Shown: positions 27,307 to 36,282, counted from the stretch's first letter. The stretch: DNA of 64,000 bases from UBA1672 sp050633645 (GCA_050633645.1 JBOEGX010000001.1:124001-188000); one strand, 5' to 3'. The notes: generated by a model from the sequence alone, not told the origin. Numbers and translations are program-made.

Positions 27307-27334
27307 CTCTTTCCGCAATTATTTGCGAAAAGAG
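27307..27334 (-). promoter_or_regulatory. Hairpin in the nusA-infB gap
   Basis: CTCTTT-C-CGCAA, loop TTAT, TTGCG-A-AAAGAG forms an 11-base-pair stem with one internal mismatch. On the minus strand a TTTTTT run follows about 12 bases after the stem, too far for a classic terminator. It could be an attenuation or RNA-processing site that tunes infB relative to nusA. The remaining gap (27201-27400) holds no gene that I can see. Confidence 0.45.
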
Positions 27335-27400
27335 TTATGATGTTATCAGAATGGATGGTGTATTTTAGATACACGTGTTGTTTTCCTTTCTGTGGTGAGG

Positions 27401-28963
27401 TTACGCATCGTCTGATGCGCTCTCATCCGTGTTTTCTTCTGCTTCAGCAGCCGCAGCGGCCGCAGCGGCATCCTCTTCGGCAAACCAATGTTCGCGTGCC
27501 TTCATGATGACTTCATTGGCTTGTTTTTCGTTCATTTGGTTTTCACCAAGCATTTCAACAAGCTCATCACCAGCTAAGTCAGCAAGATCATCAAGGGTTT
27601 TGATGCCTTGCTCGCCTATTTTGAGTATTTGATCTGCTCTTAAGCCTTTTGCCGTCATTAGGTCATCTTTTAAGCCAAGTTCGCTTTGTTTTTCTTTTAG
27701 CTCTTTTGTTTTTGCGTCGAGCCAGTTTTGTGCACGATTTTGCAGCTCGTTTGAAATTTCATCTTCAAAGCCTTCGATTTCATTCAGTTCGTCAATCGGA
27801 GTTTCTGCGATTTCTTCAATGCTTGAGAAGCCTTCGGCGACAAGGAGATGTGCGATAACATCATCGATGTCTAATGCTTCGATAAACAAGGCGGAGCGTG
27901 TTTCGAACTCTTTCGTGCGGCGCTCTGTTTCTTGCTCTTCGGTCATGATGTCAATATCCCAACCAGTCAGCATCGATGCGAGACGTACATTTTGTCCACG
28001 GCGGCCAATGGCCAAGCTCAGTTGTTCTTCGGGGACGACAACATCCATGCGATTATTGTCTTCGTCCAAAACCACTTTGCTTACGGCGGCGGGCTGAAGC
28101 GCGCTTACAACGAATGAGCCGAGGTCTTCTGTCCATGGGATAATATCGATTTTTTCCCCGCCAAGTTCATTAACGACTGCTTGCACGCGTGAGCCACGCA
28201 TACCAACACAAGCGCCAACAGGGTCTATTGAGCTGTCATTTGTGATTACAGCGATTTTTGCACGGCTGCCTGGGTCGCGGGCAACTTTTTTGATTTCAAT
28301 AATACCGTCATAAATTTCAGGGACTTCTTGAGTGAATAATTTTGCCATGAACTCAGGGTGTGAGCGTGATAGAAAAATTTGTGGTCCACGTGTTTCTTCG
28401 CGGACTTCGTAGATAATTGCGCGAACGCGGTCATTTACATTTAATGGTTCACGCGGGATGGTTTCATCACGACGGATTAGACCTTCTGCACGGCCTTGAA
28501 TGTCGATTGTTGCGTTACCATACTCAACCCGTTTTACAACGCCGTTGATGATTTCACCAACTTTGTCTTTGAATTCTTCATACTGGCGGGCACGTTCGGC
28601 TTCGCGCACTTTTTGCATGATAACTTGTTTTGCAGTTTGAGCGGCGATACGACCAAAATCCAGAGGTGGTAGATCATCAATCAAGAATTCACCAGCTTGT
28701 GCATCAGGTTTAATTCTTTTGGCTTGATCAAGTTTGAGCTGTGCGATTTCATTTTCAATTTCATCATCATTCGCCATGACTTCGCGATAGCGTTTAAGAG
28801 CAATGTCGCCGCTTGTGCGGTCAATTTGCGCGCGAATATCTTGTTCATGCCCATATTTGGAACGACCAGCCTTTTGAATGGCTTCTTCCATTGCACCAAT
28901 TACGATTTCGCGATCGATGTTTTTTTCACGGGCAACCGTATCTGCAACTTGTAATAATTCCAT
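27401..28963 (-). CDS. nusA: Transcription termination/antitermination factor NusA
   Basis: NusA binds RNA polymerase and nascent RNA and controls pausing, termination and antitermination. The 520-residue protein has the N-terminal domain, an S1 domain (about 130-200, GVVKRVEYGNATIDI), KH domains (VGACVGMRGSRVQAVV, then LAIGRRGQNVRLA) and C-terminal acidic repeats. It ends with an Ala/Glu-rich tail. It follows rimP by 11 bases. Confidence 0.97.
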   Translation of the reverse strand: MELLQVADTVAREKNIDREIVIGAMEEAIQKAGRSKYGHEQDIRAQIDRTSGDIALKRYREVMANDDEIENEIAQLKLDQAKRIKPDAQAGEFLIDDLPPLDFGRIAAQTAKQVIMQKVREAERARQYEEFKDKVGEIINGVVKRVEYGNATIDIQGRAEGLIRRDETIPREPLNVNDRVRAIIYEVREETRGPQIFLSRSHPEFMAKLFTQEVPEIYDGIIEIKKVARDPGSRAKIAVITNDSSIDPVGACVGMRGSRVQAVVNELGGEKIDIIPWTEDLGSFVVSALQPAAVSKVVLDEDNNRMDVVVPEEQLSLAIGRRGQNVRLASMLTGWDIDIMTEEQETERRTKEFETRSALFIEALDIDDVIAHLLVAEGFSSIEEIAETPIDELNEIEGFEDEISNELQNRAQNWLDAKTKELKEKQSELGLKDDLMTAKGLRADQILKIGEQGIKTLDDLADLAGDELVEMLGENQMNEKQANEVIMKAREHWFAEEDAAAAAAAAEAEENTDESASDDA

Positions 28964-28974
28964 TTTCTTTTCTC

Positions 28975-29475
28975 CTAAAGTTTTGCAGTAGCTTTAATAA
29001 GTTCGTCAGTTAATACTAATTTTGCCTTTGCCAGCGCAAGGAAGGGGATCTCTACATCGCCCTGATCTTCTGTTGTGACAAGGATTTTATTGTCTTGAAT
29101 GCCATTTATCACACCGCGCCAACGTTTTTGGCCGTCTGCATTTGGTGTCAGTGTTTCGATTTTGGCTTCGAAGCCTTTGTATTCGGCAAAATCTGTTTCT
29201 TTTATAAGCATGCGGTCAATGCCGGGGGAGCTTACCTCTAATCTGTATGCGCCGTTAATTGGGTCTTCGACATCAAAAACGGCGGAGAGGGCGCGGCTTA
29301 TTTTCGCGGCATCATCAACGCCGAGGTTTTTTGTTTCGGTGTCTTCGGCCATCACTTGTACGAGGCTGGCGCCTGTATCACCTGTGATGCGGACATGGTG
29401 AAGGGCGAAGCCGAGGTCTTCTATTACTGGCGATGCGAGTCTCGCGATTTTTTCTTCTAGTGGTGTGTAGCGCAT
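28975..29475 (-). CDS. rimP: Ribosome maturation factor RimP
   Basis: RimP helps assemble the 30S subunit. The 166-residue protein starting at MRYTPLEEK has the usual RimP N-terminal helix, the RVMAEDTETK-like strand and the YRLEVSSPGIDR signature, followed by the Sm-like C-terminal domain. An upstream in-frame ATG at 29535 would add 20 unrelated residues and run through a terminator hairpin, so 29475 is preferred. It heads rimP-nusA-infB-rbfA-truB-rpsO. Confidence 0.94.
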   Translation of the reverse strand: MRYTPLEEKIARLASPVIEDLGFALHHVRITGDTGASLVQVMAEDTETKNLGVDDAAKISRALSAVFDVEDPINGAYRLEVSSPGIDRMLIKETDFAEYKGFEAKIETLTPNADGQKRWRGVINGIQDNKILVTTEDQGDVEIPFLALAKAKLVLTDELIKATAKL

Positions 29476-29494
29476 TTTTAATTCCGTTAGGTAA

Positions 29495-29528
29495 CAAAAA
29501 AGGCGGGTCTCAATTTTTTGAGCCCACC
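29495..29528 (-). terminator. Rho-independent terminator or attenuator before rimP
   Basis: On the minus strand a GC-rich stem (GGTGGGCTCAA pairing with TTGAGACCCGCC, one mismatch and one bulge, 4-base loop) is followed directly by TTTTTT. It lies after trmB and ends only about 20 bases before the rimP start. There is no room for a promoter between it and rimP, so the rimP-nusA operon probably has to be transcribed through it. Confidence 0.8.
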
Positions 29529-29594
29529 GTATCAAGTGATCCGGATATAATTGAGTGATTTATACGCTTATTTAATCACGATTGCAAGGTGTTT

Positions 29595-30320
29595 TTAATT
29601 TCTTTCGTAAACCAAATAGCTCATTTTTTTTGCGCCTTTTGCGCCTTTGATCTCGTATTTTGTTTTTATCCAGTTTTGGGGTGGGGTTTCCCAATTGGCG
29701 CGTGATTCTGCCGTCCATTGAAATGATGGGTGGTTATTGGCGTGGGTGCACATCCACTCCGCGAGGTTTGGCACATCGCTGGTCATGATAAGCTTACCGC
29801 CTGATTTTAATATTTTTGCAAATATATCAAGTGTTTCCTGATTAATAAGGCGGCGCTTATGGTGGCGGGTTTTATGCCATGGATCGGGGTTGAGTATATA
29901 TATTGCGTCTAGTGTTTCGGGTTTGAGGCTTTTGGCGATGATCATACCGTCATCCATAATGACGCGGATATTATTATTTGGTTTTCCGTCGATATTTTTA
30001 AGGAATGCAGCCATGCCATTGACGAAGGGCTCGGCGCCTAAAAACCCCGTGGTTTGTTCTTGTTGAGCATGTTGCGCGAGACGTTCGCCGTGGCCAAAGC
30101 CAATTTCCAGTATGTAATTTGAGTGGTCTATATCGAAATATGAGGCGGGCGGGTGCGCGCTATCTTCGTTTAATAAATTTCTATTGGGCGTTAGTTTTGG
30201 TAGCAGGTCGTTAATTACATGTGTTCGTTCACCGCCAAGAGAGCGGCCTTGGCGTCTACCAAAAAGACTCCGCTTTTTATGAGCGAAGTCTTTGTTATTA
30301 TTTGTAGTGTTTTCAGTCAT
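29595..30320 (-). CDS. trmB: tRNA (guanine-46-N7)-methyltransferase
   Basis: TrmB methylates G46 in tRNA with SAM. The 241-residue protein has the SAM loop EIGFGHGERLAQHA, the NPDPWHKTRHHKRR motif with catalytic Asp and the tRNA-binding C-terminal block ending KTKYEIKG. Its ATG overlaps the metK stop by one base (TAATG), so SAM synthetase and this SAM user are co-translated. Confidence 0.96.
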   Translation of the reverse strand: MTENTTNNNKDFAHKKRSLFGRRQGRSLGGERTHVINDLLPKLTPNRNLLNEDSAHPPASYFDIDHSNYILEIGFGHGERLAQHAQQEQTTGFLGAEPFVNGMAAFLKNIDGKPNNNIRVIMDDGMIIAKSLKPETLDAIYILNPDPWHKTRHHKRRLINQETLDIFAKILKSGGKLIMTSDVPNLAEWMCTHANNHPSFQWTAESRANWETPPQNWIKTKYEIKGAKGAKKMSYLVYERN

Positions 30321-31504
30321 TAACCGATAATGCGTTGAAGTTCACTTACGAGATCAGTCTTTTCCCATGAGAACCCGCCATCTGCATCAGGTGTGCGGCC
30401 GAAATGTCCGTAAGCGGCTGTGCGTTCGTAGATTGGCTTGTTGAGCTTCAAATGCTCACGGATACCGCGTGGGCGCAAATCAACAAGTTGTTGCAAGGTT
30501 TCTACGATTTTCGCTTCTGGGGCTGTTCCTGTGCCATGTGTGTTTAGGTATACAGAGATAGGTTTTGACACACCGATGGCATATGAAAGCTGGATGGTAC
30601 AACCTTCTGCGTAGCCGGCGGCAACAACGTTTTTAGCGAGGTAGCGCGCAACATACGCGGCAGAGCGGTCAACTTTTGTCGGATCTTTACCAGAAAATGC
30701 GCCACCACCATGGGGCGCCGCGCCGCCATATGTGTCAACAATAATTTTACGACCTGTTAAGCCACAGTCACCAACTGGGCCACCAATAACAAAACGGCCT
30801 GTTGGATTTACGTATAGTTCTTCATCATGTAGATTCCAACCCTCTGGAAGAACTTCTTTAACATATGGACGAACCAGGTCTTTTACGTCTGCTTGTGACA
30901 GGCCTTCTGCGTGTTGTGTTGAGACCACTACGGACTTAACACCGACGGGTTTGTCGTTTTTATATTCCAAGGTGACCTGTGATTTTGCGTCAGGCTCAAT
31001 CCCCTTTAGTTTGCCAGAGTGGCGATCTTCTGCAAGGCGTCTTAGGATTTCATGTGAGTAATGAAGTGGGGCAGGCATGAGAGCCTCTGTTTCCTTACAT
31101 GCGTAACCAAACATGATCCCCTGATCGCCAGCGCCTTCGTTTTTATCAACGCCTGTGCCTTCGTCCACGCCTTGTGCGATGTCAACAGATTGTGCGTGCA
31201 ATTTTACGTCAATATTTGCCGTTTTATAGCTGAATCCTTCTTGGTCATAGCCTATTTTTTTGATAGCATCTCGGGCGGCTTGCTCAATTTTTTCTTTTGT
31301 AATGCTTTCAGGGCCACGAGTTTCACCAGCAATAACGACTGTATCAGTTGTCACCAAGGTTTCACAAGCGACGCGTGAATATGGGTCGGCTGTAAGATAT
31401 AAATCTAAAATTGCGTCAGAGATACGGTCACAGATTTTATCTGGGTGGCCTTCTGAAACGGATTCGCTTGTGAAAATATAATCTGTAAGTGCTTTTTGCT
31501 GCAT
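30320..31504 (-). CDS. metK: S-adenosylmethionine synthetase
   Basis: MetK makes SAM from methionine and ATP. The 394-residue protein has SESVSEGHPDKICD (ATP-site His20 and magnesium-binding Asp), GAGDQGIMFGYA and the PFSGKDPTKVDRS-like loop. Start at 31504 is preferred over 31525 because an AGGA lies at proper distance before it and the N-terminus then matches the family. Confidence 0.97.
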   Translation of the reverse strand: MQQKALTDYIFTSESVSEGHPDKICDRISDAILDLYLTADPYSRVACETLVTTDTVVIAGETRGPESITKEKIEQAARDAIKKIGYDQEGFSYKTANIDVKLHAQSVDIAQGVDEGTGVDKNEGAGDQGIMFGYACKETEALMPAPLHYSHEILRRLAEDRHSGKLKGIEPDAKSQVTLEYKNDKPVGVKSVVVSTQHAEGLSQADVKDLVRPYVKEVLPEGWNLHDEELYVNPTGRFVIGGPVGDCGLTGRKIIVDTYGGAAPHGGGAFSGKDPTKVDRSAAYVARYLAKNVVAAGYAEGCTIQLSYAIGVSKPISVYLNTHGTGTAPEAKIVETLQQLVDLRPRGIREHLKLNKPIYERTAAYGHFGRTPDADGGFSWEKTDLVSELQRIIG

Positions 31505-31544
31505 GGCTTGTCCTGAATACGGCATTATTTATTTCGCCTTTATT

Positions 31545-31579
31545 TTTAGGGTTAATTTTTATTAAGGATCAACCCTAAA
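31545..31579 (-). promoter_or_regulatory. Leader hairpin upstream of metK
   Basis: Perfect 9-base arms TTTAGGGTT and AACCCTAAA enclose a 17-base loop, about 40 bases before the metK ATG. Alphaproteobacterial metK leaders can contain small SAM or SAM/SAH-responsive RNAs. I cannot match this element to a known class, so it is recorded only as a candidate regulatory structure. Confidence 0.4.
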
Positions 31580-31581
31580 GC

Positions 31582-31609
31582 AAAAAAAAGGACTTTTACA
31601 AGCCCTTTT
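31582..31609 (-). terminator. Terminator after the XRE regulator gene
   Basis: On the minus strand AAAAGGGCTT-GTA-AAAGTCC is followed by a run of eight T. It starts 8 bases after the XRE stop codon. It separates the lnt-XRE part from metK-trmB. Confidence 0.75.
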
Positions 31610-31616
31610 GAATAAA

Positions 31617-32081
31617 TTATGAAAGATTTTTTGCCATTGATTTGATGAGAGTTAGAAAATCTTTGCGTTTTTTCTCATCTTCGATTGAATAATAAGCTTT
31701 TAAAACGTCGATTGTTTCTTTTTTGCTCATTAAGTTTTCAGGGATTTTTTTGATGTTTGCGGAAGTGCTGTCAAAGCCTTCCTGATCGTTATCAGACATT
31801 CCATGGAGTGATGATAGCTTTTCATTGTTGTCCATGCCCTGGTAAAAGAAATCAATAGATACATCGAGGATTTTGCTGAATGTAAATAATCGGCTCGCGC
31901 TTATTCTATTTGTTCCGCGTTCGTATTTTTGAACCTGTTGGAATGTTACGCCAACGGATTCGGCAAGTTTTTCTTGGCTAAGGCCCAAAAGTGACCTCCT
32001 GCTCTTTAATTGTTTTCCCACGTGCTTATCTATTGTGTCGGGGATGCCTTTGGTTTTTCTTTGTTTGTCTGTCATATCCAC
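31617..32081 (-). CDS. XRE-family transcriptional regulator
   Basis: The 154-residue protein has a Cro/C1-type helix-turn-helix in residues 15-72 (RRSLLGLSQEKLAESVGVTFQQVQKYERG core) and a C-terminal part with acidic and Lys-rich stretches. Regulators of this type stand between lnt and metK in many alphaproteobacteria. The target genes are not known, but metK is an obvious candidate. A second ATG at 32075 is possible. Inverted repeats lie shortly upstream of the start. Confidence 0.9.
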   Translation of the reverse strand: MDMTDKQRKTKGIPDTIDKHVGKQLKSRRSLLGLSQEKLAESVGVTFQQVQKYERGTNRISASRLFTFSKILDVSIDFFYQGMDNNEKLSSLHGMSDNDQEGFDSTSANIKKIPENLMSKKETIDVLKAYYSIEDEKKRKDFLTLIKSMAKNLS

Positions 32082-32112
32082 ATTTTGGCTCTTTAAAATT
32101 GAAATAATTGTA

Positions 32113-32140
32113 TGACGCTTGTAGGTTTTTCAAGTCGTCA
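32113..32140 (-). promoter_or_regulatory. Inverted repeat upstream of the XRE gene
   Basis: TGACGCTTG (32113-32121) and CAAGTCGTCA (32131-32140) pair over nine bases with one bulge. A second inverted repeat (ATGAGTGCA and TGCAACTCAT) lies at 32156-32180. Both lie in the 220-base gap between lnt and the XRE start, suiting operator sites for autoregulation. The rest of that gap has no gene. Confidence 0.4.
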
Positions 32141-32301
32141 GAAAATATCTATATCATGAGTGCAGGAGTATGCAACTCATCTTAAGTATAATGCTGAAAA
32201 AATATACAACCGCTGTACCGTATTTCGAATAATGCGAGTTTCCTTTCTTGGCGATTACTATTAATGTTTATAGCAATAGTAGTACTCACAATCAATACAT
32301 A

Positions 32302-33720
32302 CTATTTAATTGATGTTGGTGCTTTTTGTGTAAAAATATGTATGTTTTTATTTTTGCTATTTATTGTGGATTTTTTTATTAAATTGCCATTTCTTGTAAT
32401 GAAGCCACTTATTCCCGTATTTGCAGCACGGGCGATGGGTGTGTTGGCTTCTATAGCTCTGAATTGTGTTTGAACCATGTGTTGGTATGGGCCTGCGCTG
32501 TCGCCGTACCATGCATCATTCGTTGTGTTTATGATCAGGTCTGATGCCGTGATTTTATCTGGGAATATAATTTCATAGCAGATAAGTGGGGTGATTTTTA
32601 TGCCCTCGGGCATATCCAATGTTATGTTAGGTGTGCCTTTTTGAAAGCCTGTGAAACCGACTATTGGGGCGATGTCAAATATATTACTAAGGGGCATGTA
32701 TTCACCAAAAGGTACCAGGTGAGATTTGTCATAGGTGTTTATTGTTTCACCTTGATTGTTGAGTACTATGATGCTGTTGAAGTAGTTGTTATTTTTTCGT
32801 CTTAATGCACCAGTGATTAAGTATGCGGGATTTGGATATTCGGATAGCATTTTAGAAATGTATTCAATAACCCAAGGTGAGTTTATTAAATCTTGGCTTA
32901 TGGCTGTTTCAGGCCAAATTATATAATGTGCTTTAACTTTTGCGTTAGTTTTTTGATTGTATTTTGATAGTTCAAGTAGTGATATGAAGTTATTTGCACG
33001 GTTTTCAGGTTTCCATTTCTCGCTTTGTTTTATGTTTGGCTGGGCTATTGTTATTTCGAATTGTTCGCCGTCTGGTTCTTTTGCGTAATTTATTTGATTT
33101 GTACCGTATGTATATGCCGCGATGAAGCTTGTGATGGTTAGGCATATGATAAATATTCGTTCTGGTGTTTTATTTTTGTTACATAGAATAAATGCGGGGC
33201 ATAACGCCCAGAAAATAGTTAGCCCATTCAGTAAGTAAATATTCCAGATTCCTGCGATTTGGGCGATTGGCGGGGCGGTGATCCATGTATAAGCGTATAG
33301 ATTCCACGGAAACCCTGTGAATAGGTGTCCTCTTGCGTAGTCGGTAAGGAATAAGGCGATTGTAAATGATATTAGTGTGAATGTATTGTTGCGCTGTTTG
33401 CATATTTTTTTGTGTATTGTACAAAAAACAAATGTGAAGAGTGAAAGTATAAGGGGGAGCCCCGATATTGCCAGAGGCCATGCCCACCAATATGGGTTGT
33501 CTTCGACCAATAATGCGTTGCCAATCCATGATAGGCTGAATCCAAAATATCCAAGAGAGAATGCAAAGCCGTGCAGGGCGGCACCTAATGTTTTGGGGGT
33601 GCGTGATACACATATATAAAGGACGCTTAGGCCGAGGAAGAGGGCTGGCCAGAAATTTGTTGGCGCCATGGATAGTGACGCAAAAGCGCCAAGAGCAAAT
33701 AAGAAAATAAACTTTTTCAT
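32302..33720 (-). CDS. lnt: Apolipoprotein N-acyltransferase
   Basis: Lnt adds the third acyl chain to bacterial lipoproteins in the inner membrane. The 472-residue protein has several N-terminal membrane segments (up to about 205) and a periplasmic nitrilase domain. The catalytic triad is E271 (IIWPETAI), K332 (YDKSHLVPFGEY) and C381 (LICYEIIFPD). Length is slightly shorter than in E. coli. It follows the corC-like gene by 43 bases. Confidence 0.95.
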   Translation of the reverse strand: MKKFIFLFALGAFASLSMAPTNFWPALFLGLSVLYICVSRTPKTLGAALHGFAFSLGYFGFSLSWIGNALLVEDNPYWWAWPLAISGLPLILSLFTFVFCTIHKKICKQRNNTFTLISFTIALFLTDYARGHLFTGFPWNLYAYTWITAPPIAQIAGIWNIYLLNGLTIFWALCPAFILCNKNKTPERIFIICLTITSFIAAYTYGTNQINYAKEPDGEQFEITIAQPNIKQSEKWKPENRANNFISLLELSKYNQKTNAKVKAHYIIWPETAISQDLINSPWVIEYISKMLSEYPNPAYLITGALRRKNNNYFNSIIVLNNQGETINTYDKSHLVPFGEYMPLSNIFDIAPIVGFTGFQKGTPNITLDMPEGIKITPLICYEIIFPDKITASDLIINTTNDAWYGDSAGPYQHMVQTQFRAIEANTPIARAANTGISGFITRNGNLIKKSTINSKNKNIHIFTQKAPTSIK

Positions 33721-33763
33721 GGTGTTTTTTTAAGCGCGAATTGGGGGTAATGCAAATTGATTT

Positions 33764-34705
33764 TTATTCTGCGGCGATGTCGGGGATATTGCGGATGCAA
33801 ATTTTGCTTATACGGCGGGGATCGGCCTCTAATATTTCAAATACCATACCGTTATCATGGGTTAGGACTTCGCCGCGAGCGGGAACGCGCCCAGCAATAT
33901 CAAAGATAAGGCCGCCTAGTGTGTCGTGCTCTTGACGTTCTTCTTCATTTAGGATCCTTCCGAATTGTTCCTCAAATTCTTCTATATCATATCGGGCATC
34001 GGCAAGTATTGTTCCGTCCGTTTGTATAGAGATTGACGGTTGTTCATCGGGGTCATGTTCGTCGTCAATCTCACCGACGATGGCTTCTATGACATCGCCG
34101 ATATTAATGAGGCCGTCTATGCCGCCATATTCGTCCACCACGAGAACCATATGTTTTCGAGTCATACGCATTTGGAGGAGGAGGTCGAGGACTTGCATAG
34201 ATGGTGAGATGATTGGCACATCACGAACGAGGGTTCTGACGTTTAATGTTTCACCGCGTGCCATGGTTTCCAAAATGTCTTTGATATGGAGGGCGCCAAT
34301 AACGTTGTCTAATGTGTCTTGATAAACGGGAATGCGGCTATATTGTTTGTCCGCCAGAAGGGCGAGGAGTTCCTCTGGTGTGGTGTCAACATTTAATGCG
34401 ATGATGTCGGCGCGCGGAATCATAACATCCGATGCCTTCATATCCTTTAGGTCAAGGATGTTAGAAATCAGGGTTTTTTCATGTTCGGAAAATGATGTTT
34501 CTTCGTTATCGCCTGAATTGTCTTCTATATATTCTTCGATTGTTTCACGAAGGGTTGTGTCCGATTTTGGGCGTATAATGTTTTTTACAAACGAAAAAAG
34601 GCCGCGCTCGGCTTGCGGCGATGCTGCTTGATCGGTTTGAACAATATCACCTTGTATTGTCGGTGATGTCATCGTACTCGGAGGATCTTCGTTTTCTTCG
34701 GTCAT
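33764..34705 (-). CDS. CorC/HlyC-family CBS-domain protein
   Basis: The 313-residue cytoplasmic protein has a paired CBS domain (about 85-205, with VMIPRADIIALN and RIPVYQDTLDNVIG) and a C-terminal CorC_HlyC transporter-associated domain with DEYGGIDGLINIGDVIEAIVG at the junction. It lacks the DUF21 membrane domain, so it is the short CorC type linked to magnesium/cobalt efflux in enterics. Location between ybeY and lnt is the conserved order. An ATG at 34714 would add three residues. Confidence 0.92.
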   Translation of the reverse strand: MTEENEDPPSTMTSPTIQGDIVQTDQAASPQAERGLFSFVKNIIRPKSDTTLRETIEEYIEDNSGDNEETSFSEHEKTLISNILDLKDMKASDVMIPRADIIALNVDTTPEELLALLADKQYSRIPVYQDTLDNVIGALHIKDILETMARGETLNVRTLVRDVPIISPSMQVLDLLLQMRMTRKHMVLVVDEYGGIDGLINIGDVIEAIVGEIDDEHDPDEQPSISIQTDGTILADARYDIEEFEEQFGRILNEEERQEHDTLGGLIFDIAGRVPARGEVLTHDNGMVFEILEADPRRISKICIRNIPDIAAE

Positions 34706-34746
34706 TTTCAACATAATCTTACAAGTTTTAGTGTGCCATAAATTTA

Positions 34747-35226
34747 TTATAATGCATAAGGGTTTTTTATCCCTAAAGACGATAAAATTTCAGTCTCCAG
34801 TGATTCCATTTCTTCGGCCTGTTCGTCTGTTGTATGGTCGTAATGAAGCAGGTGTAAACATCCATGGACGAGCATATGCGTGTAGTGGTCTTTGAATGTT
34901 TTTTCCTGCTCTTGGGATTCTCGCTTAATCGTTTGTGATGCGATGATTATATCGCCGAGCATAAGGGCGGGCATATTTAGCTCATTTCTTTCTGTTTGCG
35001 GGAATGAAAGGACATTTGTCGGTTTGTTTTTGCCGCGATAGTTTTTATTTAAATCCTGGACGAAATTGTTATCGGCCAGAACAATGCTTATTTCTATATG
35101 TTGCACATTGGGGAGCTGGCTGTTTAAAGTTTTCGTGATTATGTCATGAGTGTGATTTTCAATATCTGAAAAATATTTAAGCCATAATGGATCTTTTACA
35201 TCAATATCTATTTCGAGTTCAGGCAT
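34747..35226 (-). CDS. ybeY: Endoribonuclease YbeY
   Basis: YbeY is a zinc-dependent endoribonuclease for 16S rRNA maturation and ribosome quality control. The 159-residue product has the metal site HGCLHLLHYDH close to the C-terminus, where the usual Gly before Tyr is His, and NKNYRGKNKPTNVLSFP upstream. ATG at 35226 leaves a 4-base gap to phoH; in-frame ATG codons at 35250 and 35274 would overlap phoH by 20 and 44 bases and cannot be excluded. Confidence 0.94.
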   Translation of the reverse strand: MPELEIDIDVKDPLWLKYFSDIENHTHDIITKTLNSQLPNVQHIEISIVLADNNFVQDLNKNYRGKNKPTNVLSFPQTERNELNMPALMLGDIIIASQTIKRESQEQEKTFKDHYTHMLVHGCLHLLHYDHTTDEQAEEMESLETEILSSLGIKNPYAL

Positions 35227-35230
35227 TAGA

Positions 35231-36229
35231 TTACTTGTTGTGCTTTTCATATGCGGTGATAATTCTTCGAACAAGGCCGTGTCTTATGACATCCTCTGTA
35301 TTAAAAGTGATGAAGCCGATATCTTTTTCACCGCCCAGAATGTCAACGGCTTCGCTGAGGCCTGATTTTACATTATTGGGGAGATCGGTTTGGCTTGCGT
35401 CACCTGTTATGACCATGTGAGACGCTTCGCCCATGCGTGTTAAGAACATTTTCATTTGTGCGCAGGTGGAGTTTTGTGCCTCGTCTAAAATTACATAAGA
35501 GTGCGCTAATGTTCGGCCGCGCATAAAGGCGAGGGGGGCGATTTCAATCTCGCCAATTTCCATTTTCTTTAGGAGGAAATCATGAGGTAGCATATCACGG
35601 AGTGCGTCGTAAATTGGGCGTAAATATGGATCGACTTTATCTTTCATGTCGCCGGGGAGAAAACCAAGGTTTTCACCAGCCTCAACGGCGGGGCGACAAA
35701 ATACAAGACGCTCTACCTTGCCTTGTAGGTACATATCAACGCCAGCAGCAACAGAAAGATATGTTTTTCCTGTTCCTGCGGGGCCAAGCCCGAATACCAT
35801 GTCGTGTTTGTTAATAAGCTTTAGATATTCAAGTTGATTGGGGGATCTTGGTGCGATGGTTTTGTTTTTTGTTTTAATAACAATCGTTTTATCTGATGTG
35901 TTGCTTTCGGTATTTATTGCGCCAGATTTCTTTCCGTGTGTTTTTCCAGAATTTAAAAACCGTATTTCCGCATCGATGTCCGCATGGGTGATATTGAGGA
36001 GTTCTTTGCTTTTGAGGCGGGTATAGAGGGACTGCATAACGATTTGTGCGTTATGGATGTTGTCTTTTTTCCCACTGATTCTTAAAAGGTTTCCACGGTC
36101 TGAAATGTGGATATCCATTTTCTTTTCGAGATATGAGAGGTGATCGTTATATTCACCGAATAGTAAGGGGGCTAATTCATTATCTGAAAATTCGAGAATG
36201 AGTTCTTTTGACAAATGATCTCCTGTCAT
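35231..36229 (-). CDS. phoH: PhoH-like ATPase (YbeZ type)
   Basis: The 332-residue protein has the P-loop GPAGTGKT (149-156), a Walker B-like ILDEAQN and the TGDASQTDLP motif of the PhoH family. An N-terminal KH-like region is present (about 20-75). YbeZ-type PhoH proteins work with YbeY in RNA metabolism, and the two genes are adjacent here with a 4-base gap. It follows miaB by 53 bases. Confidence 0.95.
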   Translation of the reverse strand: MTGDHLSKELILEFSDNELAPLLFGEYNDHLSYLEKKMDIHISDRGNLLRISGKKDNIHNAQIVMQSLYTRLKSKELLNITHADIDAEIRFLNSGKTHGKKSGAINTESNTSDKTIVIKTKNKTIAPRSPNQLEYLKLINKHDMVFGLGPAGTGKTYLSVAAGVDMYLQGKVERLVFCRPAVEAGENLGFLPGDMKDKVDPYLRPIYDALRDMLPHDFLLKKMEIGEIEIAPLAFMRGRTLAHSYVILDEAQNSTCAQMKMFLTRMGEASHMVITGDASQTDLPNNVKSGLSEAVDILGGEKDIGFITFNTEDVIRHGLVRRIITAYEKHNK

Positions 36230-36282
36230 TAATGAAGCACGTAACTATATTGTACCGTAAAAATGCTGATAAGCCTATAAAA

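Noticed and set aside
31505..31616. Known SAM riboswitch before metK.
   Set aside because: The hairpin could not be matched to the conserved core of any SAM riboswitch class that I know, so only an unnamed hairpin is recorded.
32264..32473. 69-codon hydrophobic ORF on the plus strand.
   Set aside because: Most of it is antisense to the lnt 3' end; no start signal.
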